This document shows positions 1 to 11,626 of a stretch of DNA of 64,000 nt, in pieces; position 1 is the stretch's first letter, and each line of letters opens with the position of its first letter. The stretch is from NCBI GenBank assembly GCA_021018815.1, contig JAITYX010000053.1, positions 4,288,001 to 4,352,000 of the forward strand, written 5' to 3'. Source of the stretch: Talinum fruticosum. Its lineage: Eukaryota; Streptophyta; Magnoliopsida; Caryophyllales; Talinaceae. The notes under the pieces are model-generated. The model saw only the letters and a program-made list of their open reading frames with translations. It made no database searches and was not told where the DNA came from. A program made the position numbers and the translations under genes.

Positions 1-841
1 ATTGTACATTTCCTTAGGTCAAAAATCCGTACTAGGCATATTTCCTTTTCCTATTTAAAAAAAAAAAACCCAACCAAATCAGAATTTGTAAACTACGAAG
101 GCCCGATTTCACAATAACGAATACGTAGGAAGCCCATGAGGTCTGATCCCAATCTCAATATTATTCCAATTTCCAATTCCCAAATTCAATGCCACTTTGC
201 CATATCTAAAGGAGCAGAAACAAATCGGGAAGCATGCTATTCTACTCGGCACCGAACCATCGGATCCAGGTTTCACCATTCAACAAGTGGCATATTACAA
301 TTTAAGCGATCCATTTTTAATTAACTTGTACATTAGGGAGTGGGGGATAAAGTACAATTTTACCTTTGTCTTTTTGAATTTTTCACATCATATAAATAAA
401 AGATCGCATTTATTCTTAGAATAGAGTCTTACATTCATCTCTTTGTATCAACCAAAATTCTAAAAAGACCTTTGATAAACAAAGCGCCATACAAGCATTA
501 TTCAATTAGTATCATCCATTATGTTAGGATTCGTAATGTCACCGGGATCGTTGAACCTCCCATGTCATCAACCAGTCAAAGCTAGTTAACTCTCCGATAT
601 TGGAGAAGAGCTAGATAAGGGGACCCAAGAACATGGGGTCTTATGATTGAAAGGATCATACAACCATAACAACTCCATGAATACCTAGGAGGAGACATAA
701 ATCGTCCTTATGCGGACAAAGGAGCTATCGAGGAACAGACTAAAAAGATCACGATTATAATGAGAAAAATAACCTCATTAAACTTTATATTTTCAAAAAC
801 TCAAGTTCATTTGTCATTATTCCGACGAAAGTTGATAAACA

Positions 842-1143
842 TCGAGCTTCGGACCCAAGAACGGTCAAGGTTCAAATAGCCTGTCGAGCTTCGGACCCAA
901 CAACGGTCAAGGTTCAAACACCCTATTGAGCTTTAGACCCAATAGTAGTCAAGGTTCGGACACATTCATTGAGCTTCAGTCCCAATAGCGATCAAGATTC
1001 GGACACCTTCGTTGAGTTTCAAGCCCAAGATCAGTAAAGGTTCGGACGTCCCCGTCAAGTTTCGGACCCAAGTGCGATAAAGGTTCGGACACCTTATCGA
1101 GCTTCGGACCCAAGAGTAGTCAAGATTCGGACACCACGTCAAT
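842..1143. repeat. 43-bp tandem repeat, about 7 copies
   Basis: Consecutive units begin TCGAGCTTCGGACCCAA and contain GGTCAAGGTTC, recurring every 42-44 bases. Seven units can be lined up by eye, with several differences between neighbours. Degenerate units trail on to about 1580. The array lies upstream of the polypurine tract of the left Tat-like element, the position where Tat-group elements often carry tandem arrays. Related motifs in the opposite orientation occur at 11800-11900 next to the 3' LTR of the inner Tat-like element. Confidence 0.8.
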
Positions 1144-1691
1144 TCTTCAAGACCTCTCCATGGCCAAGTCAAGGCAGCACATTTGAAATATGATCTAGCT
1201 ACGAGATAATTTTCAGGTACCACTTGAATATATTTACATTCAATTATTAGCTAACAAAGCCATTAACGTAGACAATTTTAGTCAAGCTTCTAATCAAGAA
1301 ATAGTCAAGTTTAGGTTCCTCATCCGAGCTTCAAGACATTGATCAAGCCAAGCTTAAGATACCCCATCGAACTTCGGATCCAAGAAGTGGTCAAGTTCAA
1401 GAAGCTCACTCGACTTTAGAGTTTACTACTCGAGTCAAGTTCAAGACCCTCACCAAGTTTCATATTAAGTACATGGTTAAGTTTAGGCACACCAATGCGA
1501 GCTTAAGGACTTTAAATAGCAAAGTTCAAGAATCACCCAACCGGACTTAAGACTCCAAGTAGTCAAGTCTAGCCCCCTTTTAGAGTTCGAGTCGGAGACG
1601 ACCAATTTCGGATGCCTTGATTCAATTGACGCCAACTAAATAGATAAGTACCCTTAAGTGTCTACTTTGACCCTCGTCTTTCGGACTCGGT

Positions 1692-1703
1692 CAAAGTGGG
1701 GAC
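1692..1703 (+). promoter_or_regulatory. Polypurine tract of the left Tat-like element
   Basis: CAAAGTGGGGAC lies just before the LTR start at 1710. The same tract, CAAAGTGGGGGC, occurs on the minus strand at 11612-11624, next to the 3' LTR of the inner Tat-like element. In this role it would prime plus-strand DNA synthesis. Confidence 0.65.
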
Positions 1704-1709
1704 TAACTA

Positions 1710-3130
1710 TGGACACCTAAAAGTATCATCCCTTTTCTATTTATTTATTTTATTTGTTTTTGTTAACTAGGTGATGAAATCCCAACCTAATTTAAATGCT
1801 CGGGTCAAGATCGGAATAAAGCATAGTGATAAAACATATTTAAGCCCCCAAAAGTCAACTAGCCCTAAAAAAGCTAAGTAGTGTCAAGAACAACCCAAAA
1901 TAAATCTCCCCGGGCTTGGCCCGTATTTTAAGACCATGAAAGATCATAAGAGATCAGCGCCGATCCTCGGAACCTTCGAATGACGTTGCTTCACTCGGTT
2001 TAGCTTCCTGGACTCTCCTCTATCTAGTTTTGGATTTGTCGTTCGGCTTATTCTTTTAGCCGATGGCTTTGGAGCTAGGTTTAGAGTTTCCAAAACCCTA
2101 AACACACCTTCACACACCATTCTTTAGTTGGAAAATTACCACAAGATGCTAAAACACTCTCCCTCTCTCTTCTCTAAACTCTCTCAAAGTCCCCTTTCTA
2201 AACCTATCATGAAGATGCCTTATTTCGCCTCTTTACCTTGTCACCGCCATATTGTCACTCTACCAAAACCAACTGTGATTTAAGCCTAGCAGGTGGGCCA
2301 ACCTGAGGGAGCCATTCCATCACCAAAGTTGTTTTTGTATTTTATTTGATTTTAGTAATTTATTGCTTTCTGTATTGTGGTTTTAAGATGTAATTGCTTT
2401 ATTTTCCACTTTGCTCGCTATAATTTTCTTCATCTCTCTCCTTTATTACTTTTTTTAATACTTTGTTTACTGCTTTACATCATGTTTTGTTTGCCTTTAG
2501 TTTCTCGCCTTTTTCCTGTTGTTTTCTTGATTTGCTTAGCGCAATTTAAACTCACCTTTTAAGTGATTAAAGGTCGTTAGTTTTACGGGCGAAATGAAAA
2601 GCGTCCATCTTTATTTTGTACCTTCACTCCCAAACACTAGATCATTGGTTTAACCGATGAAGTCCTTTTGAAACTTTTTGAGTGATTTTGAGTCCTTGTA
2701 CCGAATTTAAAAAGTGCTTTCTTTTTATTTTTATTAGTTTTTATTTTCAAAGCTGATTGAGGCCTCCCCTTTTCAATCTTTTTAGCTCTTAATTGTAGGT
2801 CGGGTTTTTAAAAATAAAAATAGGTAAAAAATGGTGAAATAACTTATGGTGCAAGCCATCCGACCAAGACTCGCCTCAGCTGGGATGGCTGGCGCCTAAC
2901 AGCGAGCCACCGTAAGTCGGGCCTGGTCCCCGAGCTGCTAGCGAGGCTAAGCTCATGGTCGAGGTTGTTTTGACTTCCTGGCCCAGTTGAGCTTTGTGGA
3001 GATATTCTTATTTTTTCCTTTTTGTCTAATGAAACAACCTGATACTTCTAAAGTTGATTTCAAAAATAAAATGATTTCTAAAATCGCCAATAATCCCTTC
3101 TTAGAAATCTCTCTTTCAAAAGACTTATCG
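1710..3130 (+). mobile_element. 3' LTR of the left Tat-like element, end not resolved
   Basis: Starts TGGACACCTAAAAG, matching on the opposite strand the LTR edges at 11607 and 56332. The next 100 bases match the minus strand of 11480-11600, including GATTTCATCA and an AT-rich stretch. Further on, about 2850-2990 is a GC-rich segment like the one in the other Tat LTRs (about 9950-10070). The distal end has diverged and I cannot see the expected terminal TCCTACA, so the right edge is approximate. The small reading frames inside are not credible genes. Confidence 0.55.
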
Positions 3131-3190
3131 TTCGTTTGATAAGCCTACCTCGTATAAGGCCAACGTTCATAGTGAAACTCAATCCACTTG

Positions 3191-3993
3191 CTACAAAGAC
3201 GAGTCGTGGCTCCTATAATGTAGGCCATCACTTGAGGTGGACAATCTTTGCCGAGAAAGCCCCCAAATATCGTTCCAATTCCTAAGATTCTCAAATCGGA
3301 ATGTATGGGCCATCCGTTTTCGTGAAACTGGAAAAGGGGTAAGAGTTTTATGCTCTTTGTCTAATTGTATGCTAGAAAATTTTCGTACTTGTATTTTATA
3401 ACGTTTCGATACAATATTGAACAATCTCATATGATGTCTATAAGACTCCAATATGCTTTCTGTGCCTTTTGAATCCTCTCTTGTCTTTGTTCCTTTTAAT
3501 CGTCGGAGGTATGTCTAGTTAGTTTGTGTACTAACTCCAAGCTCTTTGTTTACGTGCTAATTGCTTTTTTCTTGCTTGCACGAATGACGTCCTAGACCTC
3601 CTCCTTAAAGAGGAAACCTTAGAGGTTCGTGGATTCATAGAGAAATGCCTAAACAACCTCAATCTCATCTTATATTGTCTAGTGGTGCTCATGGGGCAAG
3701 TTCTTCCACTTGTTCACATAGGAATGCTCTTGAAGCTGGGCCTAGTACTTCCAGAGTTGGTATCAATGCTATGCCATTTCGGATGCATGATCCATTCGAT
3801 AGACCTTATGATCCTTAACGGTCTTCCTTCGAGTGGATCTTATTATAAGGCCTTATGTTTTTCTTGGACACCTGAGTCTACCTCCTTTCAAGTGCGGGAG
3901 GATAGGTGACCTTTAACCTCCCTTGTGGATGACTTGGGTAACTACTTCTTTGGAAATGGCGATGCCAACTTCATAGATGACGATGATGACTAA
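3191..3993 (+). pseudogene. Antisense-module gene 1, copy 1 (unknown family, remnant)
   Basis: Family not recognised. Two diverged copies (here and at 12614-14629) conserve peptides, which argues for real past coding. A stretch near 3240-3330 gives PRKPPNIVPIP and then a PF-x-x-NW-K-R end, against PRESPRYMQIP and PFPRNWQR in copy 2. Near 3415-3460 EQSHMMSIRLQYAF matches EQSRTMSNRLQSAF. Intron-like joints follow at shared places, for example GTAAGAGTTTTATG after the NW-K-R end and GTATGTCTAG at about 3509. The last exon is Ser-rich (AGPSTSR) and ends with a GNYFF motif and an acidic tail, with the stop at 3991-3993. In-frame stops and frameshifts show that it is dead. Confidence 0.5.
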
Positions 3994-4368
3994 ACAATTC
4001 TTATATAGTGCTTTGTATTTTAATGTATAATTTATCGGATTTTATACTCATGCAAGGAAACGAATGTAAGACTTGTTCTAAACAAATGTAATTTTTATTT
4101 ATATGATGCGAAAAAATTCAAAGACAAAAATAAAAAATGCACTTTTTAGCCCCTATTCCCCAAAAAGAAAATAATTAAAAAAGGAAATAAAATTTATAAG
4201 TGGAGCAAATTGGTGCTGAGTAACTGGGCTGGAGAACTGGTGAAAATATGCCTACAAATATAATTAGGTAAGGGTTTCCATGAGAAGCTTAGGATTGGAC
4301 CAGGTCAAGAGGGCCAATGCGCTTCTCGAGGACAATGCTTGGAGTAAGGGTTTCCCGAGAAGCTGCAC

Positions 4369-4376
4369 TATAAATA
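4369..4376 (+). promoter_or_regulatory. TATA-like box upstream of module gene 2, copy 1
   Basis: TATAAATA, 107 bases before the ATG at 4476. The second copy has TATAAAT at 16671, 123 bases before its ATG. The shared position suggests that the antisense gene has its own promoter. This is inference. Confidence 0.4.
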
Positions 4377-4475
4377 TTGGTCACATGCGGTACTTTTAGA
4401 ACTCGTTGAAGAAATTTGCTTCTAGAAGGTGAATCACCATAAATCTCTAAATTTAATCCCCAAAACCAACTAATC

Positions 4476-5217
4476 ATGAACTTAGTTAGGGAGCTTGCTC
4501 ATTATATGATGGAGTTGAGGGTGGAGGAGCGTCATAATATGTCGGGGTATCAACTAAACACTTTATTTAGTATTTGATAAGTGAAGATCAACTGGGAACT
4601 CCTCAAGGTTGTAGTGTCGTACTTTGACCCTATAATGCACGTCTTTATGTTCGGGGATAGGGAACTATGCTTGTTGGTGGAGGAATTTAATGCGATTCTC
4701 GGAGGTCCTTTCTAAAATCGTCCTATCTTGCCGACATCTTCTCGGAATATGGCAGGTGTCTACAAACAATTACTACGCTTGAATGACAATTATCCGGAGT
4801 GATTGCTTGTGGGTAAGGAAATGGATCCGGTGTAGGTGATACTACATTTCCGTCCTATGCATAGATCGTGCTGCTGGGAATCTACAAGCTTTGGCTATTA
4901 TGCCTTGCATGATCGAAGGTTTTCTACTAGTTGGAGGGCACGAGACTCGGGCTCCTGCATGCTTACTTAATGGAGTGGAATAGCTTGGGGCTGGTTGCTC
5001 CTTAATTGTGATGGTTGTATCGGAGACAATATTAGGCTTAGATCGTATCCATGCACAACTATCGGAGAACTTCTTAGGTAGTTTGTTGTTGTTGTAGGTA
5101 AATGACGACTTTTCCCCAAAATTAACACATACTCGACTTAATTGACGAGCTCGATCTATCCCAACAACATGCCCAATCTAGATGTGACTTGCGGCAACGA
5201 CTTCTATTGTTTGCTCC
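4476..5217 (+). pseudogene. Antisense-module gene 2 (plant mobile domain/DUF7745-like), copy 1, 5' part
   Basis: Opens MNLVRELAHYMMEL and, after a stop in frame, gives a stretch HVFMFGDRELCLLVEEFNAI. The pattern F-x-FGD-x-EL-x-x-L-x-EEF-x-AI resembles the conserved core of plant mobile-domain/DUF7745 proteins, which are common in plant repeats and have unknown biochemical function. The gene is cut at 5217 by the inner Tat-like element and resumes at 56338. Copy 2 (16794 onward) shares LNTLFSI, the FGD-x-EL motif and the TATA-like box. Several stops are visible. The family call is by recognition only. Confidence 0.5.
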
Positions 5218-6071
5218 TGTAGGAACCACGACCTTCGGGACCATTGCCCCGGGGATCGAGCTTCCCCACCGGATTTGGCGTTAGGGTTTTTAAAGTTGGA
5301 AAATGATTTTACGGTTTTTGAAGATGAATTTTAGAAAGTGGGGATGAACATCTTATTTAGATTTCAAAATTTTATTTAATCAAATTGAAATGGATTAGGT
5401 AAAGTTTGAATGGCGTTTTATTAATTATTTTATTTTAGAAATTATTTTCGAAGTCTCGGGATATTATTTCTTAACCGAAAAAATAAATAAAGTTAGTGAA
5501 GGTTTGCTCTTGGAGAGTTTTAGTCACCCTAGAGGGGGTGGATAGGGTGATGAGGAAATTTAACAAACTTAGAAACTTTAAGCTTGAAAAGAATGAACAA
5601 GATAATTTGAGTCTAGCTTGGATTCGGAAAAGTGTAAACTCGGAGATACGTGGAAACCCTCCTAGGGTCGAAAACCACGAGACAGTGCTAATCTAAGCAC
5701 TAAGTCAAATCCACTATTTTGAATCCACAAAATACAAAGGTCCGACATAACTAGAATTGCTCCCTTGGACAATTCCTTACAGAGTTTTCCTAGACTCGAA
5801 GTTCCCTTATCTAATCTAGTACTTCCTAATTGAGGTAACCTTTACAACTAGGGACAATCGAGCTGAATTAACCCTTACAGCTCAGTCAAGGGACCTTACT
5901 CAGAAAGTAAGAAGTATATGTGACTGATTACAAGACTTTACAACTCGTAAATGTATTAAGTACGGACTTGGAGTTGTAAGAAGAACATTGAATATATAAA
6001 CAATGATTTTTGCTTAAGTAATGTGTTTCAACAATAATTCCAACAATCTTCTAGTATTGTGAAGTGGCTTC

Positions 6072-6079
6072 TATTTATA
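6072..6079 (-). promoter_or_regulatory. TATA box of copia solo LTR A
   Basis: Plus-strand TATTTATA reads TATAAATA on the LTR's sense strand, in the same context (AAATAGAAGC) as 15717-15724 in solo LTR B. Confidence 0.6.
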
Positions 6080-6476
6080 GATGACTAAGTAGATTAGCCG
6101 TTGTGTCTAGTTTCTAAATAGAAGTCTTCCCTGGCCGTTGTAATGGCTCTTTTGAGTCGCTCGAAAAATATCCGTTGAGATGTGAACTTTGTGCAACGAC
6201 TCTTGGCTCCTAAAGGTGCTATAGTCTTGATGATGTCTGAAAAGTAAGGTGGAAAAATGTTGAGCTTAGCTTTGAAGTTTTCCAATTTTAGAAACAGACA
6301 ACCACGACACAACATCCGAGCCTTGTTCAAAAGTAGATAAGCCGTATTTGCTTGGTGATTGACGACTTAAAACCGGTTACTTTTGTAATTCAAAAGTGAG
6401 ATAGCCTTGTTTGGATAACCTACAAAAGTAAACCACTTTGGTTCTCAAAGTATAAAATACTTTGTTCCAAGATTAG

Positions 6477-9388
6477 TGTAACACCCTAGACCCACCCTAG
6501 GAGTATTACATGGCGGGGTTTCCGGGAGGAACCCCTAAGGTCGCTTAAGTTCTCAACTTGGGGTTAATAACCCTTTCTTGGATTGGCGGAAGCGCGGTTC
6601 TAGGTTTTCGAAGGTTTTTCGGAAATTTTGGCAGAGTTTCCTCCGTAATAAGGCTAACCCCATAGGCTTAAAGCCTTAACCCCGCACGAAACACAATCAT
6701 AAACTCAACGAGCCACACGCTCGGAGTAAACACAACACAACTTAACGAGCCACACGCTTAGAGTATTCACCTGGGGCTTTATATTATACGTAGTCGATTA
6801 AATATACATCCGATGCTTACAAACATAAAAATCATAAAGTACATAATAAGTGCGGAGATCTCCTATCCATTGCTATTTACGAAAGCCAAAAGCCGCTCCT
6901 GCGAGTCTTAATTTCTGCACTGAAATTTTGGTGAGGTCATGAGCTCCACGAGCCCAGTGAATAACCCAAACCCAACCCCAGGTTTCACTTTGCACATTAA
7001 TTCATTAACAAACACACGTAAGTTCACAATTCATTCATAACATGCGATTCGGATCATACATGCTTAAGACATGCGAGATTCTAACTTACCAACTTACCGA
7101 GAAGCACAATGACATCATTTACTCATGAATTCAATCAAACATACTTTATTCGTCTTTCTACACAAGTAAATCATAGAATTATTCATCATGTCAAGCATTC
7201 ATCACGTAAATCATATCTTACTTCTTATCTTATTAACTCTTATGAAGTCGGGATTCATTGTTCTTCTCATTCTTCTTCTTCAGTTCAATCATGCATTTCA
7301 TAAATCATCGATTCGTTCTTTCTTGTTCGTCATGCACGATCATTCGTTTCTTCATATCGTAATTCTTTAAGTATTCTCGGTTTCGAATGGAAAGAAGATT
7401 TATGTTCTGCTCTAAAGACCCAGTTCTTGGAGTCAAAATAATTCGTGGGCTCGGTTCTTGGAGGCATACAATTCGTGTCCTCGAGGCAAAACAATTCGTG
7501 GCCTCGAGGTAGCTTCCCTTCCCCGAAGGACGCATACCGTCAATAATTCTTGGAAGCAATTCAATTCGTGGCTTCGGGTTGACGAGACACTTCTATGGCT
7601 ATAGCTTTAGAGGGTTCTTTAATTCATGGGGTCTTAGATCAATAACACAATCCTTTCTCCCTTCTTTAGTTCTTTATGTTTCTTATCTTCTTATTATCTT
7701 CTTATTACTCATACATAAGATACACTTAATTCATATAATTCATGCTCAACACGTTCATGCGTAACTTCTTCAAAACAAGCAATTCACATAAGCAAGTTCC
7801 AACTCAAGTATAATCAATTCATTTCACATACGCATGCTTATGTCATTTATCATCGATGTAATTCAAGATAAACACATAATCACATAAACATGCCAACTAA
7901 GGTTTCCATCAATGAACTCATCGTTTTCATGATTGCGTATTATCGCATATAGGTAGTTAATGGTCCTATAACTTTCCTTAATTGATATATATCTTTTAAT
8001 CTAGCCATATAGCTTCTTAAATTTCAGTTCTTAATTCGGTTACTCACTTAGTTCCGATTTTGCTCAAAACAGGACATTTTCACTTAAAATTGCATATCTC
8101 CCAATCTTCTCATCCAATGCATACCAAATTTTACAGGAAATTTCCATAAATTGCCACGAAGCTACAGTCGAATTTTCAGGAAATTTGGGCTACACATGAA
8201 TTCACGAAATTCGGACAAGCATGCATAATCACCGAAAATCTGCACATAAGTCATGAACCTAACTTCCCGATTTTTCTCCCTATTCTGCTCAAGCTAATCT
8301 CATCTAATTCTCAATAATCATGCTCAATAATACTTAAACATCACAAAAACTAGATACCACATAATCACAACATGCTCTTTGATTCGTGAGTTGCTAATTT
8401 AGTGAATTTAAGCCTTCAACTTCTTCAATTAAACTAAGGGTTTCCAATTTTGTGAATCAATTCCAAGTTTCATCTTCCTAATTCATTTTAACTTTAGAGG
8501 ATGAATTCAGATTACTCAACTTGAATTCTTAGAGGTTCTAAGAATTTCGGTTTTGGGAGGTTTCGAATTAGGTTTTAATTTCTGTTTCCTTTATCCCTTT
8601 CTTCTTCTACCTCTCGGTCTCAATTCCTTGCTACTCTTTGCCTCTCGCTTCTGTCATGGTTCTCTTTCTCGCTCCCTCGTTCTTCTTGCCCGTGTTTTTA
8701 CTTCCTGATTCCTCTCGGCTCTCTCGCTCTTTGCCTCTCACTTCGGGATCTCGACCCCTCTCGTTCTTCGTCTCAATCTCTCGCTTCCTTTGTTCTGTCT
8801 CTCCTCTCGCTTTGCTCGCTTACGCTTCTTTCGTTCCCTTGTTTCGGTTCTGCTCCTTCTTCTTTCTTTCGCTCTCACTTTCCTTTCTCCTTCGTCCGCC
8901 GCCTGTCCTCGGCTCGTCTGTGCCCGTCGGCTGCCGGTTTCCGGCATTCCTCTCGCTCCCACTTGCTCTCTCTCTTTCTCTCGTGCGTCCTCCTTCTCGT
9001 GCTTGCCTCTCCTTCCTCTCGCTCTCCTCTCGTATATGCTTCTTTCGTTTTCCTAATTACACATAGTGGGCTTTGCTGCCTAATTCCAATTGGACCCCTA
9101 ATCTTCTTGCTCTAATCATCTCGCGGATCCTCCTCTAATTCCACTCATCCCCTTTTCATTTTCCTTTCTTTTTCTTTTGATTTTTCTGCTTTGGGCTTTG
9201 ACAAATTGGGCCCAACTTCAATTTCAGTAAGCCCAATAAGCTACCCCATGCTCGGTTTCAGCTTCTCGGGTTTTAGTTTCGACTCGGCAAATTCTAATTC
9301 ACTTAATTTAATAATTTCGAATTTTTCACTTAATTTTTAGTAGCTTAATTCATTACCAAGCAAGCACCTAAAATTTCGGGGTCTTATA
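6477..9388 (-). mobile_element. Gypsy solo LTR E inside copia solo LTR A
   Basis: Plus-strand edges are TGTAACACCCTAG at 6477 and GGGGTCTTATA at 9388, flanked by the perfect TSD ATTAG (6472-6476, 9389-9393). Read on the minus strand it starts TATAAGACCCC and ends GGGTGTTACA, the usual style of chromovirus LTRs. It is 2.9 kb and homologous along its length to 21413-24275. The CT-rich stretch at 8590-9050 gives long spurious reading frames on both strands; its composition is low complexity and there is no gene. Confidence 0.88.
7418..7580. repeat. Degenerate short tandem repeat in gypsy LTR E
   Basis: About five units of the type TTCTTGGAGGCAAAATAATT followed by CGTGGCCTCGAGG, each roughly 28-34 bases. 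The same array occurs in the sister LTR at about 22340-22505, with a different number and order of units. Confidence 0.6.
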
Positions 9389-10927
9389 ATTAGGCACAGA
9401 TAATAATTTAATTAAGATAATTAAGTGCATGATTATCTTAGGCCTAGAAGAGTGGAATTTTCTGATTCTAATATTCATTATACTCAAATTATATAAGAGT
9501 CAGTCCTACAAGAGATGAAGTTATAAGAGTGAAAACATCGAGTATAAGGACTTGATATGGAAAAATAAATCTCAAACTCACAAACCGACTTAGAAAGATG
9601 AATTAACACTCGTAATTCATTTTCATTAAGATATGCAGCTAGAACTCAGAAAAAGTGTTAGAGAGATTATTAGAACATGCGATAAATCCGAGTGATGTTT
9701 GGGTGACTAAGAAATATCAATGTAAGAAGATAAACAAGAATGTGTTTTCCGAGTCAGTCGAAACGAATGAAAACTTATACAGGAGTTTCTATAATACTTA
9801 GAATGACTTGTAATCAAAACTTAGGAGGGATGTGGTTTGTACCGAGTCTTTATGTAGTACTTAGAATGATTTAGATTCGAGTCCGAGTCTTCGGTTAGGG
9901 TTTCAAATATGTCTTGAGGCTTTAGGCCCAAATTGGTTTGAAAACACTCGGACTCCAAGCCACGACCACTTACCGGTGCTGGTCGAGGCCAACACCTAGC
10001 GGTCGAGGGCGCCGACCAAAGGCCACGGTTGACGAAGTCGGTCTTGGCCTTTGGCCTGGCTGGCAGGTTCAGGAACCCTACTAATTTTATCCCGCAATCG
10101 AAACAACCAAGAAGTAATATCGAATAATTAAAGCAAAAATAGGAGTTGCCGGTCGGCTTTTAGTAAAGAAAAAAATAACAAAAACAAAATAAATTTTACT
10201 TTGCCAATCTTAGTATTGGAGAAACTAAGACTGAAAAAGATTAAAAATGACTCCATCGGTCTTAGAACCGAGAATCGATTTGCAAGCGAGGGTACGAAAC
10301 GTAGGAAAAATCCATTTCGTTCCGCCCGTCAAACGACGACCATTACTAGTTTGAGTAGTGAACTTACATAATGTATTAAACATAAGCAAACAACATGCTA
10401 CGAGAATTTAAGCAACCAAAGCATAACGAAAGGGATAAAAAGCAAATAAAAAGAAAAGCGATAAAGAAAGTAAAAGTGAAAAAATAAAAGACAGATATTA
10501 AAAGGCTACATCGGGCGGGGAGGAATTAAAAACAATACAATTTCTTCTCCAAAATATGGAAAGCAATAAAGACATAAAATATAAATAAACTATTTTGAAG
10601 GCTGGATTTGCGCCTTCAGGTTGTCCCATCTGCTAATTTGGATCACTGGATCCGGATCTAGTGATGCGACGGTGGTGATTCATGAAGGCTTTTATGAGTT
10701 TTGTGAGGATAAGTTTGTAGAGAATAGGAAAGATCAGCTGAATGAATACAAAGAGATTAGAATAACTAAATATTCATTCACTTTTGGTTAGGATTCAACG
10801 GTGTAGTGTTTAGAAAATAGGCATTTGAGGTTACCTTTCAGCAGAGTAACGTTTAAGGGAAGGCTATTCTGGGCTTAGTTTAACGCTAAGGAAATAAGCC
10901 ATTCTGAAAATGAGAGCCTAAGCTCTC

Positions 10928-10935
10928 TACTTATA
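10928..10935 (-). promoter_or_regulatory. TATA box of the Tat 3' LTR
   Basis: Plus-strand TACTTATA reads TATAAGTA on the minus strand, followed by GAGAGCTTAGGCTCTCA. The same context surrounds 55658-55665 in the other LTR, fixing the direction of transcription as minus. Confidence 0.55.
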
Positions 10936-11607
10936 GGGAGGAGCGTAGGTCACAAATGACCTAGGGTTACTCTCGCCAGCCGTCCAAAGCTTAATAAAAT
11001 TAGCAATAGAAAATCGGGCCAAAATGAAGAGATAAAACCGGATAGAACCCCGATTGGGGGCATCGGCCACCTGATGCTGCCCTACGGTTTCGTGCCCTTC
11101 CATGTCACAAAGGGAGTCTTCAAGCCAAAGCACGAAGGTTCAAGTGAAATAACCCAAGTTAGGGGCATCGATCATGACGTCGTTTTGAGGGAGATGTGCT
11201 CCATGTCTCTAGCGCACTAGCAAAACGTCGCACTTTGATGTTTGTGATCATGAAATGCAGCGCCTAACATCGTCTTGAGGTCTTCAACTCCCTGTCTAGT
11301 TGGACAAAAAATGAAAAACAAAATTTTGAGCCCGAAATTTCCCGTACGTGGCAGCGGACTCCTGCCGACTTTAGAGGTTTGTCCCGGGCTTGGACCGTTC
11401 GAAAGAAAATGAATTTTTGGACCAACCGAAGGCAAAAGGCTATTTATTTGGTGTTGGGGTTCTTTGTGGTTTACTGGCTTCCGTCACATCAATCAGCCAC
11501 CGACCATGATCCAAATCCACAAACAGGACTCGGGATTTCATCATTGGGCCAACAATATAAATTATCGAAATAAAAGAGATAAGGGACGACACATTTTAGG
11601 TGTTATA

Positions 11608-11626
11608 ATTAGCCCCCACTTTGAGC
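11608..11626 (-). promoter_or_regulatory. Polypurine tract of the inner Tat-like element
   Basis: On the minus strand CAAAGTGGGGGCTAAT leads directly into the LTR edge at 11607. It matches the tract at 1692-1703. It marks 5218-11607 as the 3' LTR. Confidence 0.65.

Larger units (their letters stand above)
1..1709 (+). mobile_element. 3' internal part of a plus-strand Tat-like LTR retrotransposon, cut by the window edge
   Basis: No readable gene. Positions about 340-450, read on the minus strand, resemble 4020-4170, the spacer between the two antisense-module genes described below. This places the region in the antisense part of a Tat-like element that lies on the plus strand. Towards the LTR there is a 43-bp tandem array and then a polypurine tract. 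Positions 1144-1620 hold more degenerate GAGCTTCGGACCCAAG-like motifs. The assignment rests on these resemblances and on the LTR that follows; the pol genes would lie left of the window. Confidence 0.55.
5497..9893 (-). mobile_element. Copia-family solo LTR A, interrupted by a gypsy solo LTR
   Basis: Begins TGAAGGTTTGCTC (reverse complement of the LTR end) and ends GTCCGAGTCTTCG (reverse complement of the LTR start TGAAGACTCGGAC, with one terminal change). TSD GTTAG at 5492-5496 and 9894-9898. Same family as the copia LTRs at 14774, 17173, 38246 and 46808. The LTR is split by 6477-9388; joined it is about 1.48 kb. The unoccupied site is visible in the other LTR of the host element at about 54612-54620, AAAGTTAGGGTTTC. 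No internal copia sequence is present, so it is a solo LTR made by LTR-LTR recombination. Confidence 0.88.
5218..11607 (-). mobile_element. 3' LTR of the inner Tat-like element, interrupted by a copia solo LTR
   Basis: Plus-strand edges are TGTAGGAACC at 5218 and GGTGTTATA at 11607. Without the insertion (5497-9893 plus one TSD copy) it is about 2.0 kb, like 54336-56332 and 61411-63439. Shared landmarks are the GAGATGGAGTC-like GACTCCATCGGTCTTAG motif (10249), AGGTTGTCCCA (10618) and a TATA box on the minus strand. Because the element is on the minus strand, this is the downstream LTR. Confidence 0.75.

Noticed and set aside
842..1143. Possible CRISPR or spacer array
   Set aside because: Degenerate 43-bp tandem repeat without conserved repeat/variable spacer structure.
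8638..9066. 142-codon frame with overlapping frames on both strands
   Set aside because: CT-rich low-complexity part of gypsy LTR E, repeated at 23478-23978 in LTR F; Leu/Ser/Phe-rich composition without any domain.
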